In this document: positions 1 to 8,819 of the stretch, piece by piece
Layout of the letters: every line of letters begins with the position of its first letter
Position numbering within the stretch: position 1 is the first letter of the stretch
NCBI GenBank assembly: GCA_902618025.1
Contig: CACMYY010000014.1
Span: 1-37,826 of the forward strand
Direction: 5' to 3'
Origin: an uncultured SAR116 cluster alpha proteobacterium
GTDB lineage: Bacteria; Pseudomonadota; Alphaproteobacteria; Puniceispirillales; Marisalimonadaceae
DNA length: 37,826 nt
The notes under the pieces: model-generated
Database searches by the model: none
Seen by the model: only the letters and a program-made list of their open reading frames with translations
What the model was told of the DNA's origin: nothing
Position numbers and translations under genes: made by a program

Positions 1-57
1 GGTTATGTTTATAACCCTGAAAACTCTAGTGAAGGCAAACTTGTCTTTATTAGGTGA
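1..57 (+). CDS. Possible 3' end of an upstream gene (partial)
   Basis: Frame 1 is open from the first base to a TGA at 55-57 and encodes 18 residues ending GKLVFIR. It is too short to assign to a family. It lies on the same strand as the amidohydrolase that follows after 86 bases, so it may be the end of the preceding gene in the same operon. Its length alone does not prove it is coding. Confidence 0.3.
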   Translation, partial: GYVYNPENSSEGKLVFIR

Positions 58-143
58 TAATTGTGATCTTTCATGACAAATTAAAATTTTTAAATTATTA
101 AATTTATACTTAATTAATAGAAAACTTTAGAAGGTTTTTCATA

Positions 144-1421
144 ATGTCAAATGGTCAAGTTCCTTTGCATGAGGAACAATGGATTGAAAATTTAGCTATA
201 AAAATTTTTTCTGATATTGAAGCATTAACTAGAGATAAGGTTGGTATTTCAAGAGAATCTTATGGGAAGGGAGAAGCTCTTGGCATAAATTACTTGATAA
301 ATTTGGCAGAAGAATTTGGTTTTTATGTTGAAAAAGACGACGCTGCAAATATAATTCTTTCTTTAGATAAATCTGTTAAAACTAATTATTTTCTTGTTGG
401 ATCACATATGGATTCTGTACCTCAAGGTGGAAATTTTGATGGTCTAGCTGGTGTGGTTGCAGGTTTTTTACTTTTAGCACATTTAAAAGAAAAACAAATA
501 AGAACATCACTCCCTGTTAAAGTATTAATTTTAAGAGGTGAAGAAAGTGCTTGGTATGGTAAAAATTGTATAGGATCTAAGGCTTTGTTCGGTTTGTTAA
601 CCTCAGAAGATTTAAACGCTACTCATAGAAGTACAGGTGATAAATTGTCTAAAGCAATGGATGCTTCTGGAGTAAAACTAGATGTGATAAAAAGATCTAA
701 GCCTCTAATTAACAGTAAAAAAATAGAAGTGTTCATAGAGATACATATTGAACAAGGTCCTGTTCTTGTTGATAAAGATTGGCCAATTGCAATAGTTACT
801 GGGATTAGAGGTAATTATCGACATCACAAAATACGATGTAAAGGGAACGCTGGTCACTCAGGAACTATCCCTAGGTATTTAAGAAAAGATGCTGTTTTTG
901 CAGGAGCTGATTTAATAACTCGTATGGATGACCATTGGAACACAATAGAACAACATGGTGGAGACCTTGTTCTAACTTCAGGCATTTTCCATACAGACGC
1001 TGACAATCAAGCGATGTCAAGAATCCCTGGGGAAATTTTATTTAGTTTTGAGTCAAGAAGCCAAGATATTTCAACTCTTGATGCATTAGAAAATCTTTTA
1101 AGATCTGAATGTAAAACAATTGAAAGAGAAAGAGGTGTTTACTTTGAATTTGACAATGTAATTAAATCAGATCCAGCTGAATGTAATCAAGAAGTTGTAA
1201 ACAAACTTTTAGATGCAAGCGAATCACTTGGTTTCTCAAGAGTGTCTGTAGCTAGTGGCGCTACTCATGATGCAGCAATTTTTTCTAATAAAGGTGTTAA
1301 AACAGGAATGATTTTTGTTAGAAATGATAAGGGATCTCATAATCCTGAGGAGAGAATGGAAATTAAAGATTTTATGAAAAGTGTTTCAACTTTAAATAAA
1401 TTTATAAATGACTATGAATAA
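144..1421 (+). CDS. M20C zinc amidohydrolase (beta-ureidopropionase / N-carbamoyl-L-amino-acid hydrolase / allantoate amidohydrolase type)
   Basis: A cytosolic di-metal hydrolase that splits a carbamoyl or ureido group from an amino-acid-like substrate. The 425 residues are full family length. Expected metal ligands are visible: GSHMDSVPQGGNFDG (His88, Asp99), the GEES acidic pair (Glu133/Glu134), EIHIEQGPVL (His201) and GSHNPEE (His399). GNAGHSGTIP (235-243) matches the lid-domain segment. An AGAAGG-like ribosome binding site at 128-134 fits the ATG at 144. The family cannot be split by eye into ureidopropionase, allantoate or hydantoin-derived substrates. The next gene is pyrE, which makes a pyrimidine link possible but unproven. 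The family is confident and the substrate is open. Confidence 0.88.
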   Translation: MSNGQVPLHEEQWIENLAIKIFSDIEALTRDKVGISRESYGKGEALGINYLINLAEEFGFYVEKDDAANIILSLDKSVKTNYFLVGSHMDSVPQGGNFDGLAGVVAGFLLLAHLKEKQIRTSLPVKVLILRGEESAWYGKNCIGSKALFGLLTSEDLNATHRSTGDKLSKAMDASGVKLDVIKRSKPLINSKKIEVFIEIHIEQGPVLVDKDWPIAIVTGIRGNYRHHKIRCKGNAGHSGTIPRYLRKDAVFAGADLITRMDDHWNTIEQHGGDLVLTSGIFHTDADNQAMSRIPGEILFSFESRSQDISTLDALENLLRSECKTIERERGVYFEFDNVIKSDPAECNQEVVNKLLDASESLGFSRVSVASGATHDAAIFSNKGVKTGMIFVRNDKGSHNPEERMEIKDFMKSVSTLNKFINDYE

Positions 1422-1544
1422 TGTACTTTATAAATTTATAACTCTAATTCTGTGTGTTCATCTAGTCACTTTATAGAATGCTTGATGTTGAGTTAATGTT
1501 AGTAGAATTTCAATCCAAATATGAAAATAAAGGAATAGTTAAAA

Positions 1545-2240
1545 ATGTTTTCAACCAGTTTTCCCGAAAAAAGTATCATATCTAGAATAACAGCTAAAAT
1601 GTTAATAGAAGTTGAGGCCGTAAGATTTAGTGCAAAGGAACCATTTAAGTTTACTTCAGGTTGGGCAAGCCCAGTATATATTGATTGTAGAAAATTAATT
1701 TCCTACCCACGAGTAAGACACACATTAATGGATTTTGCAGCCTCTGAGATTACTCGAAACATTGGCTTCGAAAGCATTGATTCTATTGCGGGAGGTGAAA
1801 CGGCTGGTATTCCTTTTGCTGCTTGGATAGCTGATAGAATGATGCTACCAATGCAGTATGTTCGAAAAAAAGCAAAAGGTTTTGGAAGGAATGCACAAAT
1901 TGAAGGGGATTTTGAAAATAATTCCCATATATTATTAGTGGAAGATTTAACCACTGATGGGAATAGTAAAATAAAATTTTGTCAAGCGTTACGTGAAGCG
2001 GGAGCAAAAGTTGATCATACCTTTGTAGTATTTTATTATGATATTTTTCCTCAAACGAGAGAAACTTTAGATAATATTGGTCTTCAAATGCACTCTTTAG
2101 CAACTTGGTGGGATGTACTAAAAATAGCTAAAGAATTTAACTACTTTGGAAATGACGAAATTGGAGAGGTCGAGAGTTTTCTTAATGATCCAATGACTTG
2201 GTCTGCAGATCATGGTGGGGCGTCATCTTTATCTGGATAA
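1545..2240 (+). CDS. pyrE: Orotate phosphoribosyltransferase
   Basis: Transfers phosphoribose from PRPP to orotate to give OMP in de novo pyrimidine synthesis; cytosolic. Visible signatures are [16 protein letters not shown] near the N terminus, the catalytic-loop segment [17 protein letters not shown], and the PRPP-binding segment [14 protein letters not shown]. The 231-residue length and the tail with [10 protein letters not shown] followed by a VESFLNDP helix match the longer alphaproteobacterial form. AAAGGAA at 1529-1535 precedes the ATG. The PRPP loop reads TDGNS where I would expect TDGGS, a small departure that should not abolish binding. The gene is separated from the upstream hydrolase by 123 bases, so it may have its own promoter. 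Confidence 0.93.
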   Translation: MFSTSFPEKSIISRITAKMLIEVEAVRFSAKEPFKFTSGWASPVYIDCRKLISYPRVRHTLMDFAASEITRNIGFESIDSIAGGETAGIPFAAWIADRMMLPMQYVRKKAKGFGRNAQIEGDFENNSHILLVEDLTTDGNSKIKFCQALREAGAKVDHTFVVFYYDIFPQTRETLDNIGLQMHSLATWWDVLKIAKEFNYFGNDEIGEVESFLNDPMTWSADHGGASSLSG

Positions 2241-2392
2241 TATGTTTAAGTGGTTCTATCTAATTTTGATACTCTCACATTGCTCAAAATTTATAAATAA
2301 TATACTTGAAGACGCCAAGTTTTATCACAAATAGATCTTAAAAGTTTTTTACATTTTTATTAAAAATTAGATGAATATTAATAAGGGTCGTT

Positions 2393-3010
2393 TTGAAAAG
2401 AAAAGAACAAATTGAATCTGAATTACGAGCTATAATTAAAAATTCTAAAAAAGGAATTTTTGTAAATCTTACGTTAACTAATTTAATTGAAATTTCACGA
2501 AGGATGTTTGTTATTTATGAAAATTTTAAATCAGGAGAAAAATTTAAAATCAAAAATAATGATGAAAATGTATTGATTTTAAGTAATGTTTTAACAGACT
2601 TTAAAAAATTAAATAAGAATATTGACAACATTCCAAATTATTTGAGGGAGTTGATTGATAGAAAATGGGAACAAACACCAAATTCGAAACAAAGTGTATA
2701 TGGCTCAACAAAATTGTTGCAAAGAAAACTTGAAATCTTAGAGGATGAATTTAAAAATTTAATTAATCTTTTTTCCAGAGATTTGAAAAATGGAATCATT
2801 AAAAATATTGATCCTGAGCCAATAGCAATCATACATAGTGCGATGATAATTTGGGAAGAAGAACTAAAAAATAAATACAATAAGAAAAATAAAAAAATTA
2901 TTAATAAAAGTTTACTAAAATATCTTGAGCAAGTTTTTGTCGCATTCTCATGTGATGCGGATGTTAAATCGAATTATTATAATTGGCATAATCTTAAAAA
3001 TGTGTCCTAA
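2393..3010 (+). CDS. Unrecognised lysine/asparagine-rich protein, predicted helical and soluble
   Basis: I do not recognise a family. The 205-residue product has no signal peptide or membrane segment, is rich in Lys, Asn, Ile and Glu, and looks mostly alpha-helical with coiled-coil-like stretches around residues 110-130 and 155-175. TTG is chosen as the start because AAGGG at 2382-2386 lies just upstream and no ATG occurs nearby in frame. It sits alone on the plus strand between pyrE and a PhyH-type dioxygenase, 25 bases before the latter, so the two could be cotranscribed. Codon and base composition resemble the neighbours, with no sign of transfer. That it is a real gene is likely; its role is unknown. 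Confidence 0.65.
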   Translation: MKRKEQIESELRAIIKNSKKGIFVNLTLTNLIEISRRMFVIYENFKSGEKFKIKNNDENVLILSNVLTDFKKLNKNIDNIPNYLRELIDRKWEQTPNSKQSVYGSTKLLQRKLEILEDEFKNLINLFSRDLKNGIIKNIDPEPIAIIHSAMIIWEEELKNKYNKKNKKIINKSLLKYLEQVFVAFSCDADVKSNYYNWHNLKNVS

Positions 3011-3035
3011 TGTTAATATCTCAGGAGAATAAAAA

Positions 3036-3890
3036 ATGGCAACATATTTAAATTTGGATCAAACTAGAGATTTTCATGAAAATGGATATGTGATTGTAAA
3101 AAATTTTTTTAATAAAGAAGAAACGGTTCTCCTACAAAATGCATCGAAACAAGACCCTGCTATAAGGGATCATTTATATGATAGAAAAGATTCTGAAGGT
3201 TTATCAACCAAAATGATGGCATGGAACCATCCGGATAATAGTATTTACGGCGTCACCGCAAGATCAGAAAAAATTGTTGATACAATGGAAGATCTTCTCG
3301 GTGGAGAAGTTTATCATTATCATTCAAAAATTACAGCAAAAGAACCATATGAAGGAGGGGCTTGGGAATGGCATCAAGATTATGGATATTGGTATAACAA
3401 TGGATGCTTGTTTCCATTAATGGCTACTGTGATGATCGCTTTAGATAAATGCACTAAAGAAAATGGATGTTTACAAGTTCTGTCTGGCTCAAATAAATTA
3501 GGAAGAGTGGATCATGCATTGTTAGAAAGTGGTCAAGTAGGGGTTGATTTAAAAAGAGTTGAAGAGGCAAAAAAACATCTTAGACTAGTTCATTGTGAAA
3601 TGGATCCAGGAGATGTCCTGTTTTTTCACTGTAATACTCTACATAGGTCTGATAAAAATAATTCTCCTAATAGACGTTGGACACTTTTATGTTGTTATAA
3701 CGCTGCAAGAAATAATCCTTTTATAGATCACCATCATCCAAAATACACGCCGTTGAGTAAATTACCTAATAATGAAATAATTAAGGCTGGTGATAAGTTT
3801 TTAGATATTAGGAATGTAGACACGTTTCTTAAAAGACCAACTGCTCCTCCAGAACTCTCTAAAAAGGGTGGTAAACTCTATAATGCTTAG
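3036..3890 (+). CDS. Phytanoyl-CoA dioxygenase (PhyH) family Fe(II)/2-oxoglutarate oxygenase
   Basis: A cytosolic non-haem iron, 2-oxoglutarate-dependent hydroxylase. The facial triad is visible: WHQDYG gives His113 and Asp115, and TLHRSDKNNSPNRR gives distal His203 with Arg213/Arg214 as the likely 2-oxoglutarate carboxylate ligand. Length (284 residues) is typical. AGGAG at 3023-3027 supports the ATG. Many marine PhyH proteins act on osmolytes, lipids or phosphonates, and nothing here fixes the substrate. Its stop codon overlaps that of the convergent acyltransferase by 4 bases in a shared TTAG. Confidence 0.9.
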   Translation: MATYLNLDQTRDFHENGYVIVKNFFNKEETVLLQNASKQDPAIRDHLYDRKDSEGLSTKMMAWNHPDNSIYGVTARSEKIVDTMEDLLGGEVYHYHSKITAKEPYEGGAWEWHQDYGYWYNNGCLFPLMATVMIALDKCTKENGCLQVLSGSNKLGRVDHALLESGQVGVDLKRVEEAKKHLRLVHCEMDPGDVLFFHCNTLHRSDKNNSPNRRWTLLCCYNAARNNPFIDHHHPKYTPLSKLPNNEIIKAGDKFLDIRNVDTFLKRPTAPPELSKKGGKLYNA

Positions 3891-4696
3891 TGCGAAGTTT
3901 TAACTTTGCTCTGAAGGAAAAGCGCCAAATCTTTATCGTCAAGTTTTGGTATAGTTTCATTTTTTAGATATTTTAACACTTCAAACGCTATTGGTTTATC
4001 TAAACTTTTTCTAATTTCATACAAATATAGACTTTGCTTGAAAGTTTGATGAATACGAGAAGCAAACTGGAAAGCTTTTGAATTTTGACCACCAAATTTT
4101 GCAATAAGCACATCACATTTCGAGTCATTTATCAATCTACCTAGCATTGGTTTCCAGTCATCTTCTTCAACGGGTAACCCTTTTTTTCTTGCCCACGCAA
4201 CTCCCCCCGCTGGAAAAATTGCGATAACGCCGCCCCTTCTTAAAATTTGAATAGCTTTCTGTCTGGTGATTACATTATCTCTCATGGCGTTTTTTTTATT
4301 GCTAAAATCAATAGGAAGTATACTGCTTGCTAATGTTGGTTCTTTTTGAAGAACTCCATGGGCAATTACTCTAAAATTATCATCAAATGTTGAAGCAAAC
4401 CACGATAAAAATACTCCATCTGTGACTCCAAAGGGATGATTGGCGGCAATAATTAAACCTTTGCTTTTTCTCTTTCTAGGCAATTGAGATAAATCTGGTG
4501 TATTAATACCCATAGAATTTAATGCATGTTTCCATAACTCTGAACCAGTTTTATTTTTAGAATTAGAAATAAAATTCTTGTAACGTTTTTCCAGCGCAAT
4601 TCTTGCTGATAATAATTCGACAGTATGAATAAAGAACTTATGATGAAATGGTAACCATGATTCAGCGTATGTTATTTTTACATTAGTTTTGAACAT
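3887..4696 (-). CDS. PlsC-like (LPLAT family) acyltransferase
   Basis: A membrane-associated lysophospholipid or ornithine-lipid type acyltransferase. The acyl-donor motif appears as ANHPFGVTDG (His87, Asp93), the HPFGxxDG variant, and the acceptor-binding motif as IFPAGGVA (160-167) in place of the usual FPEG. The 269-residue length fits a stand-alone domain. The N terminus (residues 15-35) contains a moderately hydrophobic helix. The gene is monocistronic by position: tail-to-tail with the dioxygenase, and head towards an 83-base AT-rich gap after the amidase gene. The exact lipid substrate cannot be inferred; the HPFG form is common in hemolysin-like and ornithine-lipid O-acyltransferases. 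Confidence 0.78.
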   Translation of the reverse strand: MFKTNVKITYAESWLPFHHKFFIHTVELLSARIALEKRYKNFISNSKNKTGSELWKHALNSMGINTPDLSQLPRKRKSKGLIIAANHPFGVTDGVFLSWFASTFDDNFRVIAHGVLQKEPTLASSILPIDFSNKKNAMRDNVITRQKAIQILRRGGVIAIFPAGGVAWARKKGLPVEEDDWKPMLGRLINDSKCDVLIAKFGGQNSKAFQFASRIHQTFKQSLYLYEIRKSLDKPIAFEVLKYLKNETIPKLDDKDLALFLQSKVKTSH

Positions 4697-4779
4697 TTTT
4701 TCAATATCGTAATTTTGTTTTGATATTAATATATAAATTTTGATATTTTCAACTGTTTTTTGTTTACATATTGAATGTT

Positions 4780-6180
4780 TTAAAAACTTGGTAATACTGG
4801 TTCGATTTTTGGGTAATAATTTTCTAAGTCATATGCAACATTTAATAATAAATCTTCGCGAAACTTTCTAGAAATAAATTGAACTCCTAACGGAATATTC
4901 TGTTTTGTTTGACTTGTTGCAAAAGATAACCCAGGTAGCCCCATATAAGGAGGTGCTATTTGAGGAAGCATAGAGTCAAAAACCAAATCAAATGATTCTT
5001 CTGATTCTAAATCCTTTAAATCTGGAAATGGAATATCTCCTGTAATTGGACATAATATTATAGGATATTTATCAAAAAATTTGTTCCACTCTCTACTTAT
5101 TCTTGCTCTTTGTTGTAATGAGTCCATGAATTTTTCTAAACTAGTATCAGGACATCTTCTTGACATCTGGCTATAAATAAAATTTGAGTCAGGATCATTT
5201 TCTTTGCTGATTGCCTCGCCACCAGTTCTTCTAAACTCACCTAACCATAAGGTTGCTTGAAAATTTGCAGCTTCTTGAAAGTTTGGTGCTTTGGGTTCTT
5301 CTATGATCCAACCTGAATTCTCAAGATTTTTTGCAACACGGTTTAATTCTTCTGATATGACAGGATCAATTTTAAGACCTTCAATCTTTGTTATTAATGC
5401 TATTTTTTTTTCAGGCATAGGGAATGAAAATGGTAATGGAGTCCACCAAGGATCATCATAGTTTTCTATACTCATTGCTTTTAACGCTAATTCTAAATCT
5501 TTTATGGAGCGCGCTAATGGCCCTGATACTGCCATGATTTGCCCACCAATATGTCTATCTTGAGAAGTGTAATTTATCATTGGAATTCGCCCAATACTTG
5601 GTCTTAATCCATGAATTCCACATGCATATGCAGGGTAACGTATTGATCCAGCTATATCAGTCCCATGACCTATAGCTCCCATTCCTGCAGCAGTTGCAGC
5701 TGCTGCACCACCAGATGAACCACCGGGTGTAATATTTTTATTGTGAGGATTCAAAGTATGACCATGCAAACTATTCCTGGTAAACCAGTGAATACTGAAA
5801 GCTGGTGTGTTAGTTTTTCCTACCATTAATGCATCAGAGTCACGAAGATTTTTTACGACAGGACTATCTTTTTTTGCGACTAGATCTTTTTGTATTCGAA
5901 GACCATTTGTACTAGGATATCCAATCTGATCAGTATTAACTTTTATTGTAGTGGGGACGCCTGCCATCAAACCAGTATTTTTACCTTCTTGAATTTTTTT
6001 ATCTAAAATTTTTGCCTGCTTTTTAGCATCCTCGAACGTTTCTATTACTATTGCGTTGATTTTAGGATTTATTTTTTCAATATGTTCAATTAGGTCGTTA
6101 CATATTTCAGTAGCTGATACTTCTTTCTTATCTAATAAGTCAGTAATTTCATAACCATTAAGTTTCCATAAATTTTTCAA
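4780..6180 (-). CDS. Amidase signature family amidohydrolase
   Basis: A Ser-cisSer-Lys amidase that hydrolyses a carboxamide or related bond. The triad is complete: Lys80 in VPTTIKVN, cis-Ser155 in TPGGSSGGAAAA, and nucleophile Ser179 in GTDIAGSIRYPA. These positions agree with GatA-type enzymes. Length 466 is normal. The start is TTG at 6180, backed by TGGAGA at 6188-6193. No gatB or gatC neighbour is present and the C-terminal half is unlike GatA, so a catabolic or detoxifying amidase is more likely than a tRNA amidotransferase subunit. It is divergent from moeA across a 137-base AT-rich region that must hold both promoters. Confidence 0.88.
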   Translation of the reverse strand: MKNLWKLNGYEITDLLDKKEVSATEICNDLIEHIEKINPKINAIVIETFEDAKKQAKILDKKIQEGKNTGLMAGVPTTIKVNTDQIGYPSTNGLRIQKDLVAKKDSPVVKNLRDSDALMVGKTNTPAFSIHWFTRNSLHGHTLNPHNKNITPGGSSGGAAAATAAGMGAIGHGTDIAGSIRYPAYACGIHGLRPSIGRIPMINYTSQDRHIGGQIMAVSGPLARSIKDLELALKAMSIENYDDPWWTPLPFSFPMPEKKIALITKIEGLKIDPVISEELNRVAKNLENSGWIIEEPKAPNFQEAANFQATLWLGEFRRTGGEAISKENDPDSNFIYSQMSRRCPDTSLEKFMDSLQQRARISREWNKFFDKYPIILCPITGDIPFPDLKDLESEESFDLVFDSMLPQIAPPYMGLPGLSFATSQTKQNIPLGVQFISRKFREDLLLNVAYDLENYYPKIEPVLPSF

Positions 6181-6317
6181 TTTACAATCTCCAAAAAAAT
6201 AAAACTTTATTTCATAATAAAAAAATAAGAAACAGTTTTTAAATAAAAAGAAAAATTCTGTAGGCTAATTTAAATATTCCATGTAATTTGTAATAATTTA
6301 ATAAACACTAGAAATAT

Positions 6318-7547
6318 ATGTCTGTAACACCAATAAATTTAGAGATTGCAAAAGATCTTTTAATAAAATCAATTATAGAAAAAGATAAAAAGACACTTGT
6401 ACGCATATATAAAGCTGAAGAACGAATTAATTTTAGAACGATCAAAAGCAAATTCAATCTACCTGCTACCGCAAATTCTGCAGTTGATGGTTATGGAATT
6501 TTGCATAGAACTTTTTTAAATAACCCAAAAACAAAGTTTGAAGTGGTTGGGGTATCTCGAGCAGGACATCCTTTCAATAAGAAGATTTTGCCACATCAAG
6601 CTATTGAAATTTATACTGGTGCATTATTGCCTGAGGGCGTTGATACGATTGTAATGCATGAAAAATGCAAGAGATTTGATGATAATGTGATTGTTAATGA
6701 AAAAGTAAAACAAAATCAAAATATGAGATCAATAGGTGAAAACTTAAGAAAAGGCGAGGTGGTCGTAAAAAGAGGGAAATTACTTAATTCCGCAGATATT
6801 GCGCAACTTGCTGCATCTGGGACTAATGAAATTGATGTATACGACAAATTAAAAGTCTCTGTTATTTCGACAGGAGATGAATTGATTTTAAGTGATGAAA
6901 AAAAAAGTGCAAAAGGACAGGTATACGATTCTAACAAACCTATGTTACTTTCGTTATTAAGCCATAAATTTTTAAATTTAAATGATTTAGGGATTGTTAA
7001 AGATAACAGAGATGAGCTGGCAGAAAAATTTTCTAATGCTTTGTCGAATAGTGATGTTTTAATTTCATCTGGGGGTGCATCTGATGGCATTGAAGATCAT
7101 ACTCAAAATGCTATTAGAGACATTGGTGCTGAATGTCTAGTTTGGCAATTAGCGATGAAGCCAGGAAAACCGATGGCAGTTGGAAGGAAGAAGAATAAGC
7201 TTATTTTTTGTCTTCCTGGAAATCCAGTAGCTGCATTTGTTTGTTCAAAACTATTAGTAAAACCACTTTTAATCAAACTAGCTGGTGGTCTTGATTTTGA
7301 ACCATTAGTCATAAAAATTCCATCAGGTTTTAATTTTAAAAAAAAAACAGGCAGGACTGAGTATTTGAGAGCAAAAATTATTAGTAAGAATAATGGTACA
7401 TTTTTGACTATTCATGGCAGGAAAGGTGCTGGTGTAATTTCTTCATTAACTGGTGCAGATGGTATTGTTGAAATACCGTTTAATTATAAAAATGTAAAAA
7501 TAGGGGAGCTTTTAAAATTCTACCCCTTTAATCACAGATGCTTGTGA
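6318..7547 (+). CDS. moeA: Molybdopterin molybdenumtransferase MoeA
   Basis: Inserts molybdate into adenylylated molybdopterin to form the molybdenum cofactor. Family motifs occur in order: PATANSAVDGYG (49-60), STGDEL (184-189), SSGGASDG (250-257), KPGKPMAVG (281-289) and CLPGNPVAAF (298-307), followed by a C-terminal MoeA domain IV. The 409-residue length is standard. The ribosome binding site is weak (no clear GGAG before the ATG at 6318). It converges on the mobA-mobB fusion with only 9 bases between the stops, and the ModE-like gene is next, so the three form a cofactor cluster. The organism should therefore carry molybdoenzymes, though none is in the window. Confidence 0.93.
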   Translation: MSVTPINLEIAKDLLIKSIIEKDKKTLVRIYKAEERINFRTIKSKFNLPATANSAVDGYGILHRTFLNNPKTKFEVVGVSRAGHPFNKKILPHQAIEIYTGALLPEGVDTIVMHEKCKRFDDNVIVNEKVKQNQNMRSIGENLRKGEVVVKRGKLLNSADIAQLAASGTNEIDVYDKLKVSVISTGDELILSDEKKSAKGQVYDSNKPMLLSLLSHKFLNLNDLGIVKDNRDELAEKFSNALSNSDVLISSGGASDGIEDHTQNAIRDIGAECLVWQLAMKPGKPMAVGRKKNKLIFCLPGNPVAAFVCSKLLVKPLLIKLAGGLDFEPLVIKIPSGFNFKKKTGRTEYLRAKIISKNNGTFLTIHGRKGAGVISSLTGADGIVEIPFNYKNVKIGELLKFYPFNHRCL

Positions 7548-7556
7548 AATTTGTAT

Positions 7557-8690
7557 TTAAGTTATTTTAAATTTATTAATTATAAATTGAGTTATTGAGC
7601 TAATATTATTTAAATCCAAGTACGGTATCTCAGTATTTATTTTATGTTCAGAAGCTATAGCAAAAATAGTTTCGTCATCTGTATGCAAAAAAGGTTTTCC
7701 AATTTCACTTCTGAAAACTTCAATTTTTGGTATATCCTCCTTCTTATACCCTTCTACAATAATAATATCACATTTACTTAATGGATCTTTAGCAAAAATT
7801 TCTAACATTTCGTATAAACTTTTTTCTTCCTCCTTATTATTTTCTTGAATAATAGCAAATCTTTCTTTAGATGAGATGACAAACGGTTGAGCCCCAGATT
7901 TTCTAAGGTTGAAAGAGTCTTTACCACGTTTATCAATATCAAATTTATGATGAGAGTGTTTAAGCACTCCAACTTTTATTCCAATTGTTGCAAAGTTTTT
8001 TATTAATTTAGTACACAGTGTTGTTTTGCCTGAACTAGACCAACCAGCTAGACCAAATATTATTGGAAGTTTTCCAAGTACTTGCTTAGCAATAAGTAAA
8101 TCTTTAGGGGAGTTTAGATTAGTGAAAGGATCAATTGTTGAATTTTCAATATTATCGAAATCTACATAAGAAGTTTTAAGTTGAGAAGTGAAAATATCAA
8201 TTTTTCTTATGCCTTCTTCAATTGCTTTCCTTAAAATTAAATTATTGTCAGTTTTCCATAAAGCTATCGTGGGATGATTAAAACCTCTGGATCTTGCAAT
8301 AACTAGATCTATATTTGTATTTTCATTTTTAGCTTTAACTAAAGACTCAATTAAATTTTTGGGGAGAAATGGTGTGTCACAAGGTAAAGTAAGTACCCAT
8401 TTTTGATTTAAACTTTTTGCCCAATTTAAGGAAGCCAAAATACCGACTAATGGACTTAAGTGTCCTTTAAGTGGATCTTCTAAAATTTCATAACCAAATT
8501 TTTTGAATTTTTCAAAGTTGGTATTTATGTTTAATGCAATAGGTGCTGCTTTTCCTGAAACTTTTTCTATAATGTAAGAAATCAATGGTCGATCTAGTAA
8601 GTTAATTAGAGCTTTTTCCTTCCCGCCCATTCTCTTACCTTTGCCTCCTGCAATGATAACACAAGGAACTATCTCATAATATGAATTCAA
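7557..8690 (-). CDS. MobA-MobB fusion: molybdenum cofactor guanylyltransferase plus GTP-binding adaptor
   Basis: The N-terminal domain (about 1-205) is MobA: nucleotide-binding VIIAGGKGKRMGGKEKAL (11-28), LPCDTPFLP (102-110) and the terminal NLNSPKDL (191-198). It would attach GMP to the molybdenum cofactor. The C-terminal domain (about 208-377) is MobB, with P-loop GWSSSGKTTL (216-225), then LKHSHHKFDID and DIIIVEGYKK. The fusion places both MGD-synthesis proteins in one chain, an arrangement known in some bacteria. The start is TTG at 8690 with AAGGGA at about 8697-8702 upstream. The ModE-like gene lies upstream on the same strand, separated by 129 AT-rich bases likely to contain this gene's promoter. 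Confidence 0.9.
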   Translation of the reverse strand: MNSYYEIVPCVIIAGGKGKRMGGKEKALINLLDRPLISYIIEKVSGKAAPIALNINTNFEKFKKFGYEILEDPLKGHLSPLVGILASLNWAKSLNQKWVLTLPCDTPFLPKNLIESLVKAKNENTNIDLVIARSRGFNHPTIALWKTDNNLILRKAIEEGIRKIDIFTSQLKTSYVDFDNIENSTIDPFTNLNSPKDLLIAKQVLGKLPIIFGLAGWSSSGKTTLCTKLIKNFATIGIKVGVLKHSHHKFDIDKRGKDSFNLRKSGAQPFVISSKERFAIIQENNKEEEKSLYEMLEIFAKDPLSKCDIIIVEGYKKEDIPKIEVFRSEIGKPFLHTDDETIFAIASEHKINTEIPYLDLNNISSITQFIINKFKIT

Positions 8691-8819
8691 ATTAATTTCC
8701 CTTATCTTTTTAAATAAAAATTAATATACCTTTATTTATCAAGAATAATTTTAATTTACTTTTAATTAGTATTTAACTTCTGTTATTGATAATTTAACCT
8801 AAAATAAAGATTTTGAAAC

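Noticed and set aside
1449-1559. Short plus-strand frames in the gap before pyrE
   Set aside because: Out of frame with pyrE, without ribosome binding sites or recognisable content.
1783-2103. Minus-strand open frame opposite pyrE
   Set aside because: It lies wholly within pyrE, has no family motif or plausible ribosome binding site, and reads as a shadow of the real gene.
6716-7090. Minus-strand frame opposite moeA
   Set aside because: Antisense shadow of the conserved MoeA core; no motifs.
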